From positions 1 to 64,000 of the forward strand of contig PHBO01000005.1 in the NCBI GenBank assembly GCA_002840645.1: a stretch of 64,000 nucleotides of DNA. Direction: 5' to 3'. Position numbers and translations under genes: made by a program. The DNA comes from Candidatus Cloacimonetes bacterium HGW-Cloacimonetes-3. Lineage in GTDB: Bacteria > Cloacimonadota > Cloacimonadia > Cloacimonadales > Cloacimonadaceae. Positions 24,076 to 37,013 of the stretch are shown in pieces (within the stretch, counting starts at the first letter, position 1; every line of letters begins with the position of its first letter). The notes under the pieces were generated by a model that saw only the letters and a program-made list of their open reading frames with translations, did not search any database and was not told the origin of the DNA.

Positions 24076-24689
24076 TCCCGGATAATCAGCTAAGCTCGCT
24101 TTATGTAAGAGATATCGATTACTACCAACAGCATGGTATCTTTGCCGGTATTGATGAAGCAGGCAGAGGTGCATTAGCCGGACCGGTTGTTATCGCTGCC
24201 GTCGTTTTGGACTACATGAACCCTATTGACGGCTTGAACGATTCCAAAACTATCAAACCCCTTAGACGTGAACAACTATACGAGCAGATTATTGCCAGTG
24301 CTTTGGATTATGCAATCGTAGAAATCAGTGCCAAAGTAATAGACGAGATAAATATCCTGCAAGCTTCCATAAAGGGCTTCGAACTTGCATTTAACAAGCT
24401 AAAACCAGCTCCGGACTTTTGCCTTATTGATGGCAGAGATGTTCCCAAAAGCCTGAAAGGAACTGCCAAAGCCGTGATAAAAGGCGATCAGTTACATGCA
24501 GCCATAGCTGCTGCCTCTATCTTGGCTAAAGTGTACCGCGACAATCTTATGAGAGAGTTAGATACCGTATATCCTGCTTATGGCTTTGCTCAACACAAAG
24601 GCTATGGCACAAAGCTTCATTGTAGGGCAATCCACAGTATCGGCATGTGCTGTATTCACCGCAGAACCTACAATGTTCCACAGTTGTAG
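24072..24689 (+). CDS. rnhB: Ribonuclease HII
   Basis: 205 aa starting with TTG at 24072 (AGGA 6 nt upstream), overlapping the stop of the methyltransferase gene. Motifs: GIDEAGRGALAGPVV (catalytic D, E), LNDSK, DGRDVPK, AAASILAKVYRD. Removes ribonucleotides from DNA and RNA primers. Ordinary length; no oddities. Confidence 0.95.
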   Translation: MIPDNQLSSLYVRDIDYYQQHGIFAGIDEAGRGALAGPVVIAAVVLDYMNPIDGLNDSKTIKPLRREQLYEQIIASALDYAIVEISAKVIDEINILQASIKGFELAFNKLKPAPDFCLIDGRDVPKSLKGTAKAVIKGDQLHAAIAAASILAKVYRDNLMRELDTVYPAYGFAQHKGYGTKLHCRAIHSIGMCCIHRRTYNVPQL

Positions 24690-24729
24690 GCGATTCAGTT
24701 AGTCCTTTAGTATCTGCTTCATATCACAT

Positions 24730-24820
24730 CTTTCTTGTTCGTATTGCTATACCATTACGCATGAATTACGCATCGCATCCGTAATTCATGCGTAATGCTT
24801 CCGTAATTTTAGCAAGAAAG
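24730..24820. repeat. Palindromic element, family B copy 1
   Basis: Centred at 24775. Perfect 17-bp inverted repeat ATTACGCATGAATTACG (24754-24770) with its complement (24780-24796); weaker pairing continues out to CTTTCTTG (24730-24737) and CAAGAAAG (24813-24820). A related element with the same core words lies at 36878-36956. Both are just upstream of a gene (hydF here, ahcY there). Confidence 0.8.
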
Positions 24821-24882
24821 AGCTTGACTAATTGCTTGTGCTTTGTGGCTATGAATTCAAATTGATTAGATAAGGAGGGATA

Positions 24883-26097
24883 ATGAGTTCCACTCCCCGA
24901 GGCGAAAGACTGATAATCGCCCTTATTGGTAAAAGAAATGCCGGTAAGTCCAGCCTGATAAATGCTTTAACCGGGCAGGAAATAGCCATTGTTTCCAACA
25001 TTGCGGGTACTACAACCGATCCTGTAGATAAACACTATGAACTGCTCCCGCTTGGTCCCGTTACTTTCTATGACACAGCGGGTGTTGATGATACCGGTGA
25101 ACTTGGTGATAAACGGGTGAAAGCCACTCGCAAGATATTGTATCGGGCTGATATAGTTATCTTTGTGAACGATGGAGATGCGTTTGTAGCTCCCGAAACT
25201 GAGATGCTGGAGCGCATCATGGAAATGGAAATCCCCACAGTAGTGGTATTTAATAAAAGCGACATCACGCAAGTTAGCACGGAAAACACCGGCTATTGCG
25301 AGCGGCATAAGCTCCCTTGGGTGAAGGTCTCCTCCATAACCAAAGACGGGGTGTTAGCATGCAAGGAACAAATTATCCACCTTGCCCCCAAATACCTGAA
25401 GGAAAACCGCATTTTATGCGGTGATCTGGTGTCCCCTTTCGATCATGTGATACTGGTAGCTCCTATTGATTCCGCTGCTCCCAAGGGAAGGCTGATATTG
25501 CCTCAGGTGCAGGTATTGCGCGATCTGATGGATCATGATGCAATTGTAACTGTGGTAAAAGAAACTGAGCTGCTTGCATCCTTGGCGATGACGAAGCAGC
25601 TTCCCAAACTGGCAATAACTGATTCTCAGGCAATTGAACAAGTTAACCATGAAGTCCCCCCGGAAGTGCAGGTAACCACTTTCTCTATCCTCTTTGCCCG
25701 TTACAAGGGCGAATTGGATATCCTGCTTTCAGGCATTGACAAGATAAATCATTTGCAAGATGGAGATAAAGTCTTAATAGCAGAAGCATGCTCGCATCAC
25801 GTACAAAAAGATGATATCGGCAGATTTAAGCTGCCCAAATGGATAAAAGAATTTACCGGGAAAGACCTTATATTCGAGAATTACGCAGGACACGACTTCC
25901 CCGAGAACCTTGAAGAATATGCTGTATGTGTTCATTGCGGGGCATGCATGATAAACCCCATGGAAATGAACCGCAGGATAATAGAATGCCACCGCCGCGG
26001 AGTGCCTATCACCAATTATGGTATGTGTATCTCACTGGTGCAAGGTGTTTTAGACAGAGTTATCTATCCCCTGATGCAGGCAAAACAAAAAGCCTAA
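24883..26097 (+). CDS. hydF: [FeFe]-hydrogenase maturation GTPase HydF
   Basis: 404 aa. GTPase domain with P-loop GKRNAGKSS (16-24), T in GTTTDP, DTAG (switch II), and NKSD. A dimerisation domain follows, then the iron-sulfur site: C-x-H in EACSHHV and HCGAC near residue 350, the HydF pattern CxH...HCxxC. HydF is the scaffold on which HydE and HydG build the diiron cofactor, so the organism has an [FeFe]-hydrogenase. hydE, hydG and the hydrogenase are not in this window. GGAGG precedes the ATG. The nitrilase gene follows after 3 nt. Confidence 0.95.
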   Translation: MSSTPRGERLIIALIGKRNAGKSSLINALTGQEIAIVSNIAGTTTDPVDKHYELLPLGPVTFYDTAGVDDTGELGDKRVKATRKILYRADIVIFVNDGDAFVAPETEMLERIMEMEIPTVVVFNKSDITQVSTENTGYCERHKLPWVKVSSITKDGVLACKEQIIHLAPKYLKENRILCGDLVSPFDHVILVAPIDSAAPKGRLILPQVQVLRDLMDHDAIVTVVKETELLASLAMTKQLPKLAITDSQAIEQVNHEVPPEVQVTTFSILFARYKGELDILLSGIDKINHLQDGDKVLIAEACSHHVQKDDIGRFKLPKWIKEFTGKDLIFENYAGHDFPENLEEYAVCVHCGACMINPMEMNRRIIECHRRGVPITNYGMCISLVQGVLDRVIYPLMQAKQKA

Positions 26098-26100
26098 ATA

Positions 26101-30220
<4,120 letters not shown>

Positions 30221-30227
30221 TGGGTGT

Positions 30228-31319
30228 ATGATGCGTATTCTCGATCGTTATGTAATAAAAGAATTTCTGAAGACTTATCTTATCATCTTCTTCTCGTTTG
30301 CAGTGGTCTTTATTGTGATAGACGTGGTGGATAATCTCCCCCGGCTTATTCGCAATGGAGCTACAACCCAGCAAGCTACTATCTACTACTTGCTCCGCCT
30401 TCCATACTTGGTGGTGCTAACGTCTCCGGTAACAGTGCTGCTAACCGGTCTTTTCATGATGAATGCACTGTCCAAGCACAACGAAAGCATCGCCATCCGT
30501 GCAGCCGGGGTAAGCATAAAGCGTGCCATGTTACCCTTGTTTGCTATAGGACTGCTTATCAGCATCGGCATTTCAGCAATGGGTGAATACCTGTTACCGT
30601 GGGCAGAAACGCAGCGTAACTATGTTTATGATGTTCAGATAAAAGGCGAACAACCGGATGATGTGATGCTAAAAGCCAGCGTACACTATCAGGGTAAATC
30701 CAACGACTTTTATTATTTCGGCTTCTTTGATGGTTATAAGAATAACCTGAAGATAATCGATTTGACGCGTATAGATTATGGCAGCAAGGAGATAATCGAG
30801 CATATCACCGCTTCTTCCGCAGACTGGAATGGTAGCAGGTGGATACTGCGTGATTGCGAGATCAGGCGTTTCAGGGCTGGTAAACAAGTCCTGCACCAGT
30901 ACTATCCGGAAACAAATCTTGCAATTCTGGATGTTCAGCCTCAGGATTTCATCCGCATAACTAAGAAAACATTATCCTTAAGTTTTTGGCAATTGAAGGA
31001 TTACATACGTAGAATACGAAAGTTGGGGGATAACCCCGCCAAAGAAATAGTAGATTTACACATGAAGCTTGCCTTCCCGCTTACCAATCTGATAGTGATC
31101 TTTTTCTTTATGCCTATCGCCACTTCCAACACTCGCTCTAAGGGAAGGGGTTGGGTTATCATGCTTGGTTTGGTGGTGTGTTTTGCCTATCTGATCGTGG
31201 TTCGTATCATCCAAAGCCTGGGCTATACCGGAGTAATTCATCCTGTTTGGGCTGCCTGGCTACCCAATGCTGCATTCACTATACTGGGTTTCGCGTTTCT
31301 GAAAAAAGCCGAAATATAG
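30228..31319 (+). CDS. lptG: LPS export ABC permease LptG
   Basis: 363 aa from ATG 30228, with a second ATG directly after it; an in-frame TTG at 30210 inside lptF is a less likely start. Begins RILDRYVIKEFLKTYLIIFFS, the usual LptG opening. Six membrane segments around a periplasmic jellyroll. Partner of LptF. A short hairpin (AGCAGT/ACTGCT, 31318-31334) lies between its end and the convergent AI-2E gene. Confidence 0.9.
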   Translation: MMRILDRYVIKEFLKTYLIIFFSFAVVFIVIDVVDNLPRLIRNGATTQQATIYYLLRLPYLVVLTSPVTVLLTGLFMMNALSKHNESIAIRAAGVSIKRAMLPLFAIGLLISIGISAMGEYLLPWAETQRNYVYDVQIKGEQPDDVMLKASVHYQGKSNDFYYFGFFDGYKNNLKIIDLTRIDYGSKEIIEHITASSADWNGSRWILRDCEIRRFRAGKQVLHQYYPETNLAILDVQPQDFIRITKKTLSLSFWQLKDYIRRIRKLGDNPAKEIVDLHMKLAFPLTNLIVIFFFMPIATSNTRSKGRGWVIMLGLVVCFAYLIVVRIIQSLGYTGVIHPVWAAWLPNAAFTILGFAFLKKAEI

Positions 31320-31325
31320 CAGTGA

Positions 31326-32384
31326 TTAACTGCTGATCAGAGCTGAAAACATATTATCCTGATCTACCTGTTTCAGGATGATATTGATAGCAGAGGTAAG
31401 CGGGACGCAGATCAATAAACCAACGAAACCCCATAACCAACCCCAGAATATTAATGAAATCAGTACGATTATGGGAGTTAAATTCAATCTATTACCTTGC
31501 AGCCTGGGTTCAAGAATGTTTCCGAAGAACATCTGTGTAGCTACTATCAGGATGCTAAACAAGGCTAATTGGTAACATAATCCGTATTGCAAAAAAAGGA
31601 TCAGAATTGGAATACCTGAAGCAAGCACTGAACCGATATTAGGGATGTAGTTAAGACAAAAAAGCAGTATTCCACATACTAACACAAAATCTACTCCGTA
31701 AATCAGCATCAGCCCCATACCAATTAGAGATGTAACAAAACTAATCAGAGTTTTAACCGTGAGGTAGTTTTGTATCTGCTTTTGCATTGTTTTGAAGCTC
31801 CCTGTTGTTTTATCCCGGCTTTCAGGGCTCATATCCTTAGTCAGGCGGGGTTCAAATTTATCCGCCTCCAGCAGCATAAAGATCATGAAGATGAGAATCA
31901 AAAACAGATTCCACATCACAGCCATTAATGAATTCATGGTGTTTTTTATTGCGTTGGTTAGGGAAAATGTAGAGCCGGAAAGTAGTGTGTTCAAGTCTAA
32001 CAAGGGAAAGCTTTTACTGGCTACATCCATTCTGGCGGACAATCCCTCAAGCATGGCTGCGCCATCAACAACAAGGTTTTGAAACCGTTCCTGATACTTT
32101 GGTAGCCCGGAGATTAAACTGTTCGAAGCTGCATATAAAATCATAACAACAATGCTGAAGACTCCTGCTATAATTATCAGAGTAATCAGTATTATCAGCC
32201 ATAAAGGAACATGCTTCTTCTTGAGATATGATGTAAGAGGAGCAAACACAAAAGTAAGGAATATCGCAAAGATCAATGGAATGAATATGGCTTTCAGAGT
32301 CTTGAGAATTAATACTACAATCGGCAAAGCGATAATGGTAAGCAATATCCTTATCCAGCGCAATTCCTTACTTGTTTCTATCAT
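31326..32384 (-). CDS. AI-2E family transporter (PerM-like)
   Basis: 352 aa with seven to eight predicted membrane segments. N-terminal pair of helices, a soluble stretch around residues 90-150 (LSARMDVASKSFPLLD), then the family block ending NILEPRLQGNRLNLTPIIVLISLIFWGWLWGFVG. Members export diverse small molecules or Na+/H+ exchange; a role in AI-2 export is shown for few of them, so no substrate is assigned. Minus strand, possibly co-transcribed with the membrane protein upstream (14-nt gap). Confidence 0.88.
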   Translation of the reverse strand: MIETSKELRWIRILLTIIALPIVVLILKTLKAIFIPLIFAIFLTFVFAPLTSYLKKKHVPLWLIILITLIIIAGVFSIVVMILYAASNSLISGLPKYQERFQNLVVDGAAMLEGLSARMDVASKSFPLLDLNTLLSGSTFSLTNAIKNTMNSLMAVMWNLFLILIFMIFMLLEADKFEPRLTKDMSPESRDKTTGSFKTMQKQIQNYLTVKTLISFVTSLIGMGLMLIYGVDFVLVCGILLFCLNYIPNIGSVLASGIPILILFLQYGLCYQLALFSILIVATQMFFGNILEPRLQGNRLNLTPIIVLISLIFWGWLWGFVGLLICVPLTSAINIILKQVDQDNMFSALISS

Positions 32385-32398
32385 TAGATAGCCTCTAT

Positions 32399-33058
32399 TT
32401 AAACATCGTCTTTCGTTTCAGTTTCTATGGGTTCTTCCGACTCTTCATCAGAATCGCTACTAATATACTCAGGTTCAGCAATATAATCTTCCTGCCCAAT
32501 TGCCATTGGATCACTGAATTCATTCCCATCCATAACAGTTGATAGAATGGGCATGGGTTTCTTCACCATACCGGCAAAAAGTGAAGTAACGGCTGCTGCA
32601 AGAAAGGCAACATCTGCTAACCAGAAACCGTATAGGGTTTTGATATTTAATATTTTTGTAAGGTCAAAGGCAGAACCCATACCGGAATCGGCTTTATTAA
32701 GAAGGGCTGGCATTCCATTTTTCAGCAAATGCAGGCTCAATATCCCGCCAATGCTTAGCAACAAAGGAATAAAGTATAATTTGCGAGGAAGGAATAGAGA
32801 GGCAAACAAAGCTATCACGGCTATAGCGATTGCAAGAATTGCCATAGGATGAGGGCTAATTTTCTGAGGCTTCTGTTCACTTTTGGGCTCGCTACCCATT
32901 CCGGCAAAGATGTTGTCCATCTGAAGCTTTGATTCACCACCCATAACAAGCTGAACCCCATTGATAGTAAGCAATTCAGTTTGTTCGCAACTCACCATAA
33001 AAAAGGGCATAAAAAACGCTATGATTACTACTGCATATAGCACTGCGGATATCTTCAT
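32399..33058 (-). CDS. Membrane protein, unknown
   Basis: 219 aa from ATG 33058, chosen because GGAGG lies 5 nt upstream; an ATG at 33082 lacks such a site. Four predicted membrane segments: one at the N-terminus ending in FMVSC, two in the middle (AILAIAIAVIALFASLFL, LYFIPLLLSIGGILSLHLL) and one later (ADVAFLAAAVTSLFAG). The C-terminal 50 residues are very acidic (SSDSDEESEEPIETETKDD). No family recognised. The acidic tail might bind a basic partner or metal, which is a guess. Confidence 0.7.
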   Translation of the reverse strand: MKISAVLYAVVIIAFFMPFFMVSCEQTELLTINGVQLVMGGESKLQMDNIFAGMGSEPKSEQKPQKISPHPMAILAIAIAVIALFASLFLPRKLYFIPLLLSIGGILSLHLLKNGMPALLNKADSGMGSAFDLTKILNIKTLYGFWLADVAFLAAAVTSLFAGMVKKPMPILSTVMDGNEFSDPMAIGQEDYIAEPEYISSDSDEESEEPIETETKDDV

Positions 33059-33137
33059 GTATCCTCCTATTCTTTGATACATAGATTTCCTCAGCTTGCT
33101 TAGATGTCAAGATAAATCAATTCACGATAGATTTTTA

Positions 33138-33165
33138 TTGACAAATGAGGTTTTCGGATTATCAT
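33138..33165 (+). promoter_or_regulatory. Promoter of the tmRNA gene
   Basis: TTGACA (33138-33143), a 16-nt spacer and TATCAT (33160-33165). Transcription would start near 33172, about 23 nt before the mature 5' end, as expected for a processed tmRNA. Confidence 0.65.
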
Positions 33166-33194
33166 GACCTAACAAGTTCTTTTATCAGTATATA

Positions 33195-33548
33195 GGGGGT
33201 GAAATGGTTTCGACAGGGAACCAGGGTGTGAGTAATGCATGTCGGAGACGCTTTTCTGCTCCGTTAACAAGAAAGCAAAACAAAATTAATTGCAAATAAC
33301 AATTACTCCTTAGCAGCATAAGCTGCTTTCGTTCAACCTCTTCGTGCCGTCGGAAGGGGATTGGGCGTCGAAACAGTACGGCCGCTGCGGAAAGGACTGC
33401 CGATAATTTCCGCCTAAGACTATTGGCTGGGCTTAGGGGGTCTGATTGTCTTCCACCCCGATAGCTGAGACTTAAATGACAACTAAACATGTAGATTTGC
33501 TTGCAATCGGTTTTTTGGACGCGGGTTCGATCCCCGCCACCTCCACCA
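33195..33548 (+). ncRNA. ssrA: Transfer-messenger RNA (tmRNA)
   Basis: The 5' end GGGGGTGAAATGGTTTCGAC and the 3' end GACGCGGGTTCGATCCCCGCC...CACCTCCACCA are the conserved tmRNA ends; GGGGGTG pairs with CACCTCC as the acceptor stem. The gene is one piece (not permuted). The tag frame reads GCA AAT AAC AAT TAC TCC TTA GCA GCA TAA, giving ANNYSLAA after the tRNA-borne Ala. It ends in the usual L-A-A. tmRNA frees stalled ribosomes and marks the products for proteolysis. The CCA is encoded. Confidence 0.97.
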
Positions 33549-33549
33549 G

Positions 33550-34022
33550 CTTTGGTTAGCGGGTTAATGGTTAACAGGTTAAACCCGTTGCTTATCGTGG
33601 ATGTTTGTTTATGGGAGGTAGGTATGATGCATACTGATTTGGAAGTTTATAAGGCGAGTATGCTGTTGGTGAAACATGTTTATGAGCTTGCGAAGGATTT
33701 TCCCCATGACGAGCTTTGGGGGCTTACATCACAAATGAAGCGCGCGGCTACTTCAATCCCTACCAATATTGCCGAAGGCGCGGGTAGAAAATCCAAGAAA
33801 GAATTGCTCTACTTCTTGAACGTGTCTTTGGGCTCTTTATCAGAACTGCAAACCCAGCTCGATATTGCAGTTATGCTTGATTTTGTTAAGGACAAACAGA
33901 AACTGGAAGCAACCGTAAACATCTCTCAATCCGTAAAACGACAACTGCTTTCCCTGATAAAAGCCAATGACAAACCAGACTCGACGGTCTAACCAGTTAA
34001 CCTACTAACCATTAACCAAAGA
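33550..34022. mobile_element. Four-helix-bundle cassette framed by inverted repeats
   Basis: DNA at 33550-33588 (CTTTGGTTAGCGGG...) and the reverse complement of 33987-34022 (CTTTGGTTAATGG...) align as imperfect inverted repeats of about 37 nt made of GGTTAA words. They enclose the four-helix-bundle gene; the right arm overlaps its last codons. The cassette lies 2 nt behind the tmRNA CCA end, a common landing site for inserts. Confidence 0.5.
33624..33992 (+). CDS. Four-helix bundle protein (23S rRNA IVS/S23 family)
   Basis: 122 aa from ATG 33624 (GGGAGG 5 nt upstream). Pattern VYKASMLLVKHVYELAKDFP, then RAATSIPTNIAEGAGRKSKKELLYFLNVSLGSLSELQTQLDIA, is the family signature. Relatives are encoded in intervening sequences of 23S rRNA or as free genes; they form pentamers and have no proven biochemical role. 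Here the gene follows tmRNA and is framed by inverted repeats, which suggests it moves or is carried. Confidence 0.88.
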   Translation: MMHTDLEVYKASMLLVKHVYELAKDFPHDELWGLTSQMKRAATSIPTNIAEGAGRKSKKELLYFLNVSLGSLSELQTQLDIAVMLDFVKDKQKLEATVNISQSVKRQLLSLIKANDKPDSTV

Positions 34023-34084
34023 AAACCCTTTACAAATTCCCCCCTTCCTAAATCATGACAACATAAAATCATCTGGAGGATGAA

Positions 34085-34354
34085 ATGCCGTTAACACCTG
34101 AGGCTAAAACAGCTATCATGGTAGAGTTTAAACTCCATGAATCAGACACTGGCTCGCCGGAAGTGCAAGTAGCAATGCTCACCCGTAGAATCAAAGATAT
34201 TACTGAGCATTTGAAAGTGCACGCGAAAGACTTCTCAACCCGGCGCGGTCTGTTGAAACTGATCGGGCAACGCAGACGCCTTCTTGATTATCTTAAACGT
34301 AAAGACATCAGTCGTTACCGTAGCATAATCAAGGCGCTTGGTATCAGAAAGTAA
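34085..34354 (+). CDS. rpsO: 30S ribosomal protein S15
   Basis: 89 aa, standard length. Motifs: [42 protein letters not shown]. Binds 16S rRNA early in assembly. GGAGG before the ATG. Followed by pnp, the classic rpsO-pnp order, with a hairpin between them. Confidence 0.98.
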   Translation: MPLTPEAKTAIMVEFKLHESDTGSPEVQVAMLTRRIKDITEHLKVHAKDFSTRRGLLKLIGQRRRLLDYLKRKDISRYRSIIKALGIRK

Positions 34355-34380
34355 ACTCACCAAGATATTATGACTAACAA

Positions 34381-34427
34381 GGAAAAGTGGATCAGCAGTA
34401 TTGGTGATCCACTTTCCTTATTTTAAC
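34381..34427 (+). terminator. Hairpin/terminator between rpsO and pnp
   Basis: Stem GTGGATCA (34387-34394) with TGATCCAC (34405-34412), extended by GGAAA and TTTCC, then TTATTTTA. It lies in the place where E. coli has a terminator and RNase III site controlling pnp. Confidence 0.75.
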
Positions 34428-34534
34428 TAAAAAAATATCCCTCCGGGAGTAATTAGCAATAAGCTAAGCGGTTCGAATAAACCATTCAGCCTATTGCTTC
34501 TTCTCCCGCAGAGTAAACCAACAAAGGAGAAGTT

Positions 34535-36757
34535 ATGCATAACTTCAATATTACCCGCCGCGAAATGGAATTTTGCGGACGCCCCCTGATCGTAGAAACA
34601 GGGAAAATGGCAAAACAAGCAAACGGTAGCGTATATATTCAGCATGGTGACACATCAGTGCTGGTAACTGCCACTATGTCCAAAGATGCTGCTCTGAATC
34701 AGGATTTCTTTCCTTTAACCGTGGATTACATTGAGAAGATGTATGCCGCAGGCAAAATCCCCGGTGGTTTCTTCAAGCGTGAAGCCAAACCTACCACCGA
34801 TGCAACCCTGATGGCACGCGTTATAGATCGCTCCATTCGTCCTCTCTTTCCGGAAGGTTTCCGTAATCAGGTGCATGTTGTCTTAAATGTGTTATCTTTT
34901 GACGGCATTACCGATCCCGCTACACTTGGTGTGTTTGCAGCTTCATTGGCATTATCCATTTCCGACATACCTTTCCATGGTCCCATTGCCGGCGTAACAG
35001 TTGGCTATATCGATGGAGAGTATGTGGTGAACCCAAATTTCAGTGAGATAGACGAGAAATCCAAAATGAACCTCACTGTTGCCGGCGGTCGCAAGTCCAT
35101 AGTAATGGTGGAATCCTCAGCTCATGAGCTTAGTGAAGAGATCATGCTGGATGGCGTTTACACCGGACACGAAGAGATTAAAAAACTTGTAGCCTTGCAA
35201 GACGATTTTGTAGCTACCTGTGGAAAAGAAAAAGTTGATGTGATTCTTCCCATCATGCCCAAAGAGATCATGGACAAAGTGGAAGCCCTTTGCGGTGCCA
35301 AAATCGCTGCTGCTGCCATCATCTTTGGTAAGCAGGAACGCCAGGATGCTTTCGATGCTGCAGAAGCAGAGATGGTAGAGAAGTTTACTGCCGAAAACGA
35401 AGAAGAGTTTACTACCAACGAGAAGACCTATAAAGACGCTTTCGAAGAGATTATCCGTCGCTATGTGCGCGAATCTATCCTTACTAAGCATCATCGCGTT
35501 GATGGGCGTGGTTTGGATGATATTCGTGACATCACCTGCGAGATTGACATCCTTCCCCGTGTGCACGGCTCTGCCTTATTCACGCGTGGCGAAACCCAAT
35601 CCCTCGGTACCATCACACTTGGTGGTGGTAAAGATGAACAAGTGATAGACGGTCTGAAAGCTGAACACAAGAAAAGCTTCTATCTTCATTACAATTTCCC
35701 GCCTTTCAGCGTTGGCGAAGCCGGACGTATGGGTCCTACAGGACGTAGAGAACTTGGACACGGCAACCTTGCTGAACGTGCCTTAAAAGCCATTCTTCCA
35801 GATAACGAGCTTTTCCCCTACACCATGCGTATCGTAGCCGATACTTTGGAATCTAACGGTTCCTCATCCATGGCTTCCATATGCAGTGGATGCCTTGCCA
35901 TGATGGCTGGTGGTGTTCCCATCAAAGCCCCTGTAGCAGGTATTGCAAATGGCTTGATTATGGAAGGTGAAAACTTCGTAGTCCTTACCGACATCATGGG
36001 CTTGGAAGATCACCTTGGCGATATGGATTTCAAGTGCGCAGGCAGCAGAGATGGCATCACCGCCATGCAAATGGATATTAAAGTGGAAGGCATTACTAAG
36101 GACATCATGCGTATTGCACTTGAGAAAGCCAGAGTTGCCCGCAACAGCATCCTGGATATAATGGAAGAGTGTATCGCTGCACCGCGAGCCGATCTTGCCG
36201 CCAGTGCTCCCAGAATCGAAAGCTTCAAGGTGCCCATCGAGAAGATAGGCGAGATCATAGGGCCTGCAGGCAAGATGATCAAATCCATCATCGAAAGCTG
36301 CCAGGTGCAGATAGACATTCAAGATGATGGTACAGTGCGTATATTATCGCCCGATAAGGAATCCATCACCAAAGCCAGAGATATCATCAAAGGCATTGCT
36401 ATCGATCCCGAAGTTGGGGAGTTATTTGAAGGTCCCGTTACCAGAATAGAACCTTACGGAGTGTTTGTAAAGATCAGTGGGAACAAAGAAGGCATGGTTC
36501 ATGTTTCTCAGATGCATACCAGCCGTATTAACCATCCTCTGGATATGGTAAAAATGGGCGATATCGTCCATGTGAAATCACTGGGTATGGATAAAGGCAA
36601 GCTTTCCCTCACTATGAAAGGTGTGGAAGGCAACCCCGAGCCGGATCCCAATGCACCAAAAGATCGCCCCCAGACTTCATTCCCTCCACGTCGTGATGAC
36701 CGTGGTGGTGACCGTGGACGCCATGATGGTGGCAGAAACGATCGTTACCGTCGCTAA
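34535..36757 (+). CDS. pnp: Polynucleotide phosphorylase
   Basis: 740 aa. Two RNase PH domains (second with the catalytic region around ESNGSSSMASICSGCLAMM and DHLGDMDFKCAGS), then KH (IGEIIGPAGKMIKSI) and S1 (FEGPVTRIEPYGVFVKI) domains. The C-terminal tail is unusually rich in Asp, Arg and Gly (RRDDRGGDRGRHDGGRNDRYRR), a basic/acidic disordered end that may bind RNA or a partner. Degrades RNA phosphorolytically from the 3' end. GGAG before the ATG. Confidence 0.97.
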   Translation: MHNFNITRREMEFCGRPLIVETGKMAKQANGSVYIQHGDTSVLVTATMSKDAALNQDFFPLTVDYIEKMYAAGKIPGGFFKREAKPTTDATLMARVIDRSIRPLFPEGFRNQVHVVLNVLSFDGITDPATLGVFAASLALSISDIPFHGPIAGVTVGYIDGEYVVNPNFSEIDEKSKMNLTVAGGRKSIVMVESSAHELSEEIMLDGVYTGHEEIKKLVALQDDFVATCGKEKVDVILPIMPKEIMDKVEALCGAKIAAAAIIFGKQERQDAFDAAEAEMVEKFTAENEEEFTTNEKTYKDAFEEIIRRYVRESILTKHHRVDGRGLDDIRDITCEIDILPRVHGSALFTRGETQSLGTITLGGGKDEQVIDGLKAEHKKSFYLHYNFPPFSVGEAGRMGPTGRRELGHGNLAERALKAILPDNELFPYTMRIVADTLESNGSSSMASICSGCLAMMAGGVPIKAPVAGIANGLIMEGENFVVLTDIMGLEDHLGDMDFKCAGSRDGITAMQMDIKVEGITKDIMRIALEKARVARNSILDIMEECIAAPRADLAASAPRIESFKVPIEKIGEIIGPAGKMIKSIIESCQVQIDIQDDGTVRILSPDKESITKARDIIKGIAIDPEVGELFEGPVTRIEPYGVFVKISGNKEGMVHVSQMHTSRINHPLDMVKMGDIVHVKSLGMDKGKLSLTMKGVEGNPEPDPNAPKDRPQTSFPPRRDDRGGDRGRHDGGRNDRYRR

Positions 36758-36768
36758 TAAATAGTACT

Positions 36769-36811
36769 ATTGGGGTCATGAGCATTGCTTGTGACCCCAA
36801 TTCACTTTTTT
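36769..36811 (+). terminator. Intrinsic terminator after pnp
   Basis: Perfect 10-bp stem ATTGGGGTCA / TGACCCCAAT (36769-36778, 36792-36801), followed by a T6 run ending at 36811. Confidence 0.88.
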
Positions 36812-36877
36812 GCCCTAAACATTGCCTTGATAGTTGTGATAACTGGAATCAGGTAAATATCTTACCTGTTTCTCCCT

Positions 36878-36956
36878 TGCTTGAATTGCTTAAGAAATAC
36901 GCATGAATTACGGATGGGATGCGTAATTCATCCGTAATGCTACCGCAATCCAAGCA
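36878..36956. repeat. Palindromic element, family B copy 2
   Basis: Centred at 36917. Shares the words GCATGAATTACG and CGTAATTCAT with the copy at 24730-24820, and its outer arms TGCTTGAATTGC (36878-36889) and GCAATCCAAGCA (36945-36956) also pair. A second, overlapping stem (ATTACGGATG/CATCCGTAAT) is possible, so two folds compete. Ends 57 bp before ahcY. Confidence 0.75.
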
Positions 36957-37013
36957 CGAAAACATGAGGCTTTCAGTAAGTATGATACTTTTAACTTTAC
37001 GCAGGAGACACAC

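Noticed and set aside
33185-33490. 101-codon open frame on the minus strand
   Set aside because: It lies inside the tmRNA gene, whose ends and tag frame are clear; no ribosome site and no protein-like composition.
36820-37013. SAH riboswitch upstream of ahcY
   Set aside because: The leader holds a family-B palindrome, and I could not find the conserved SAH-aptamer core.
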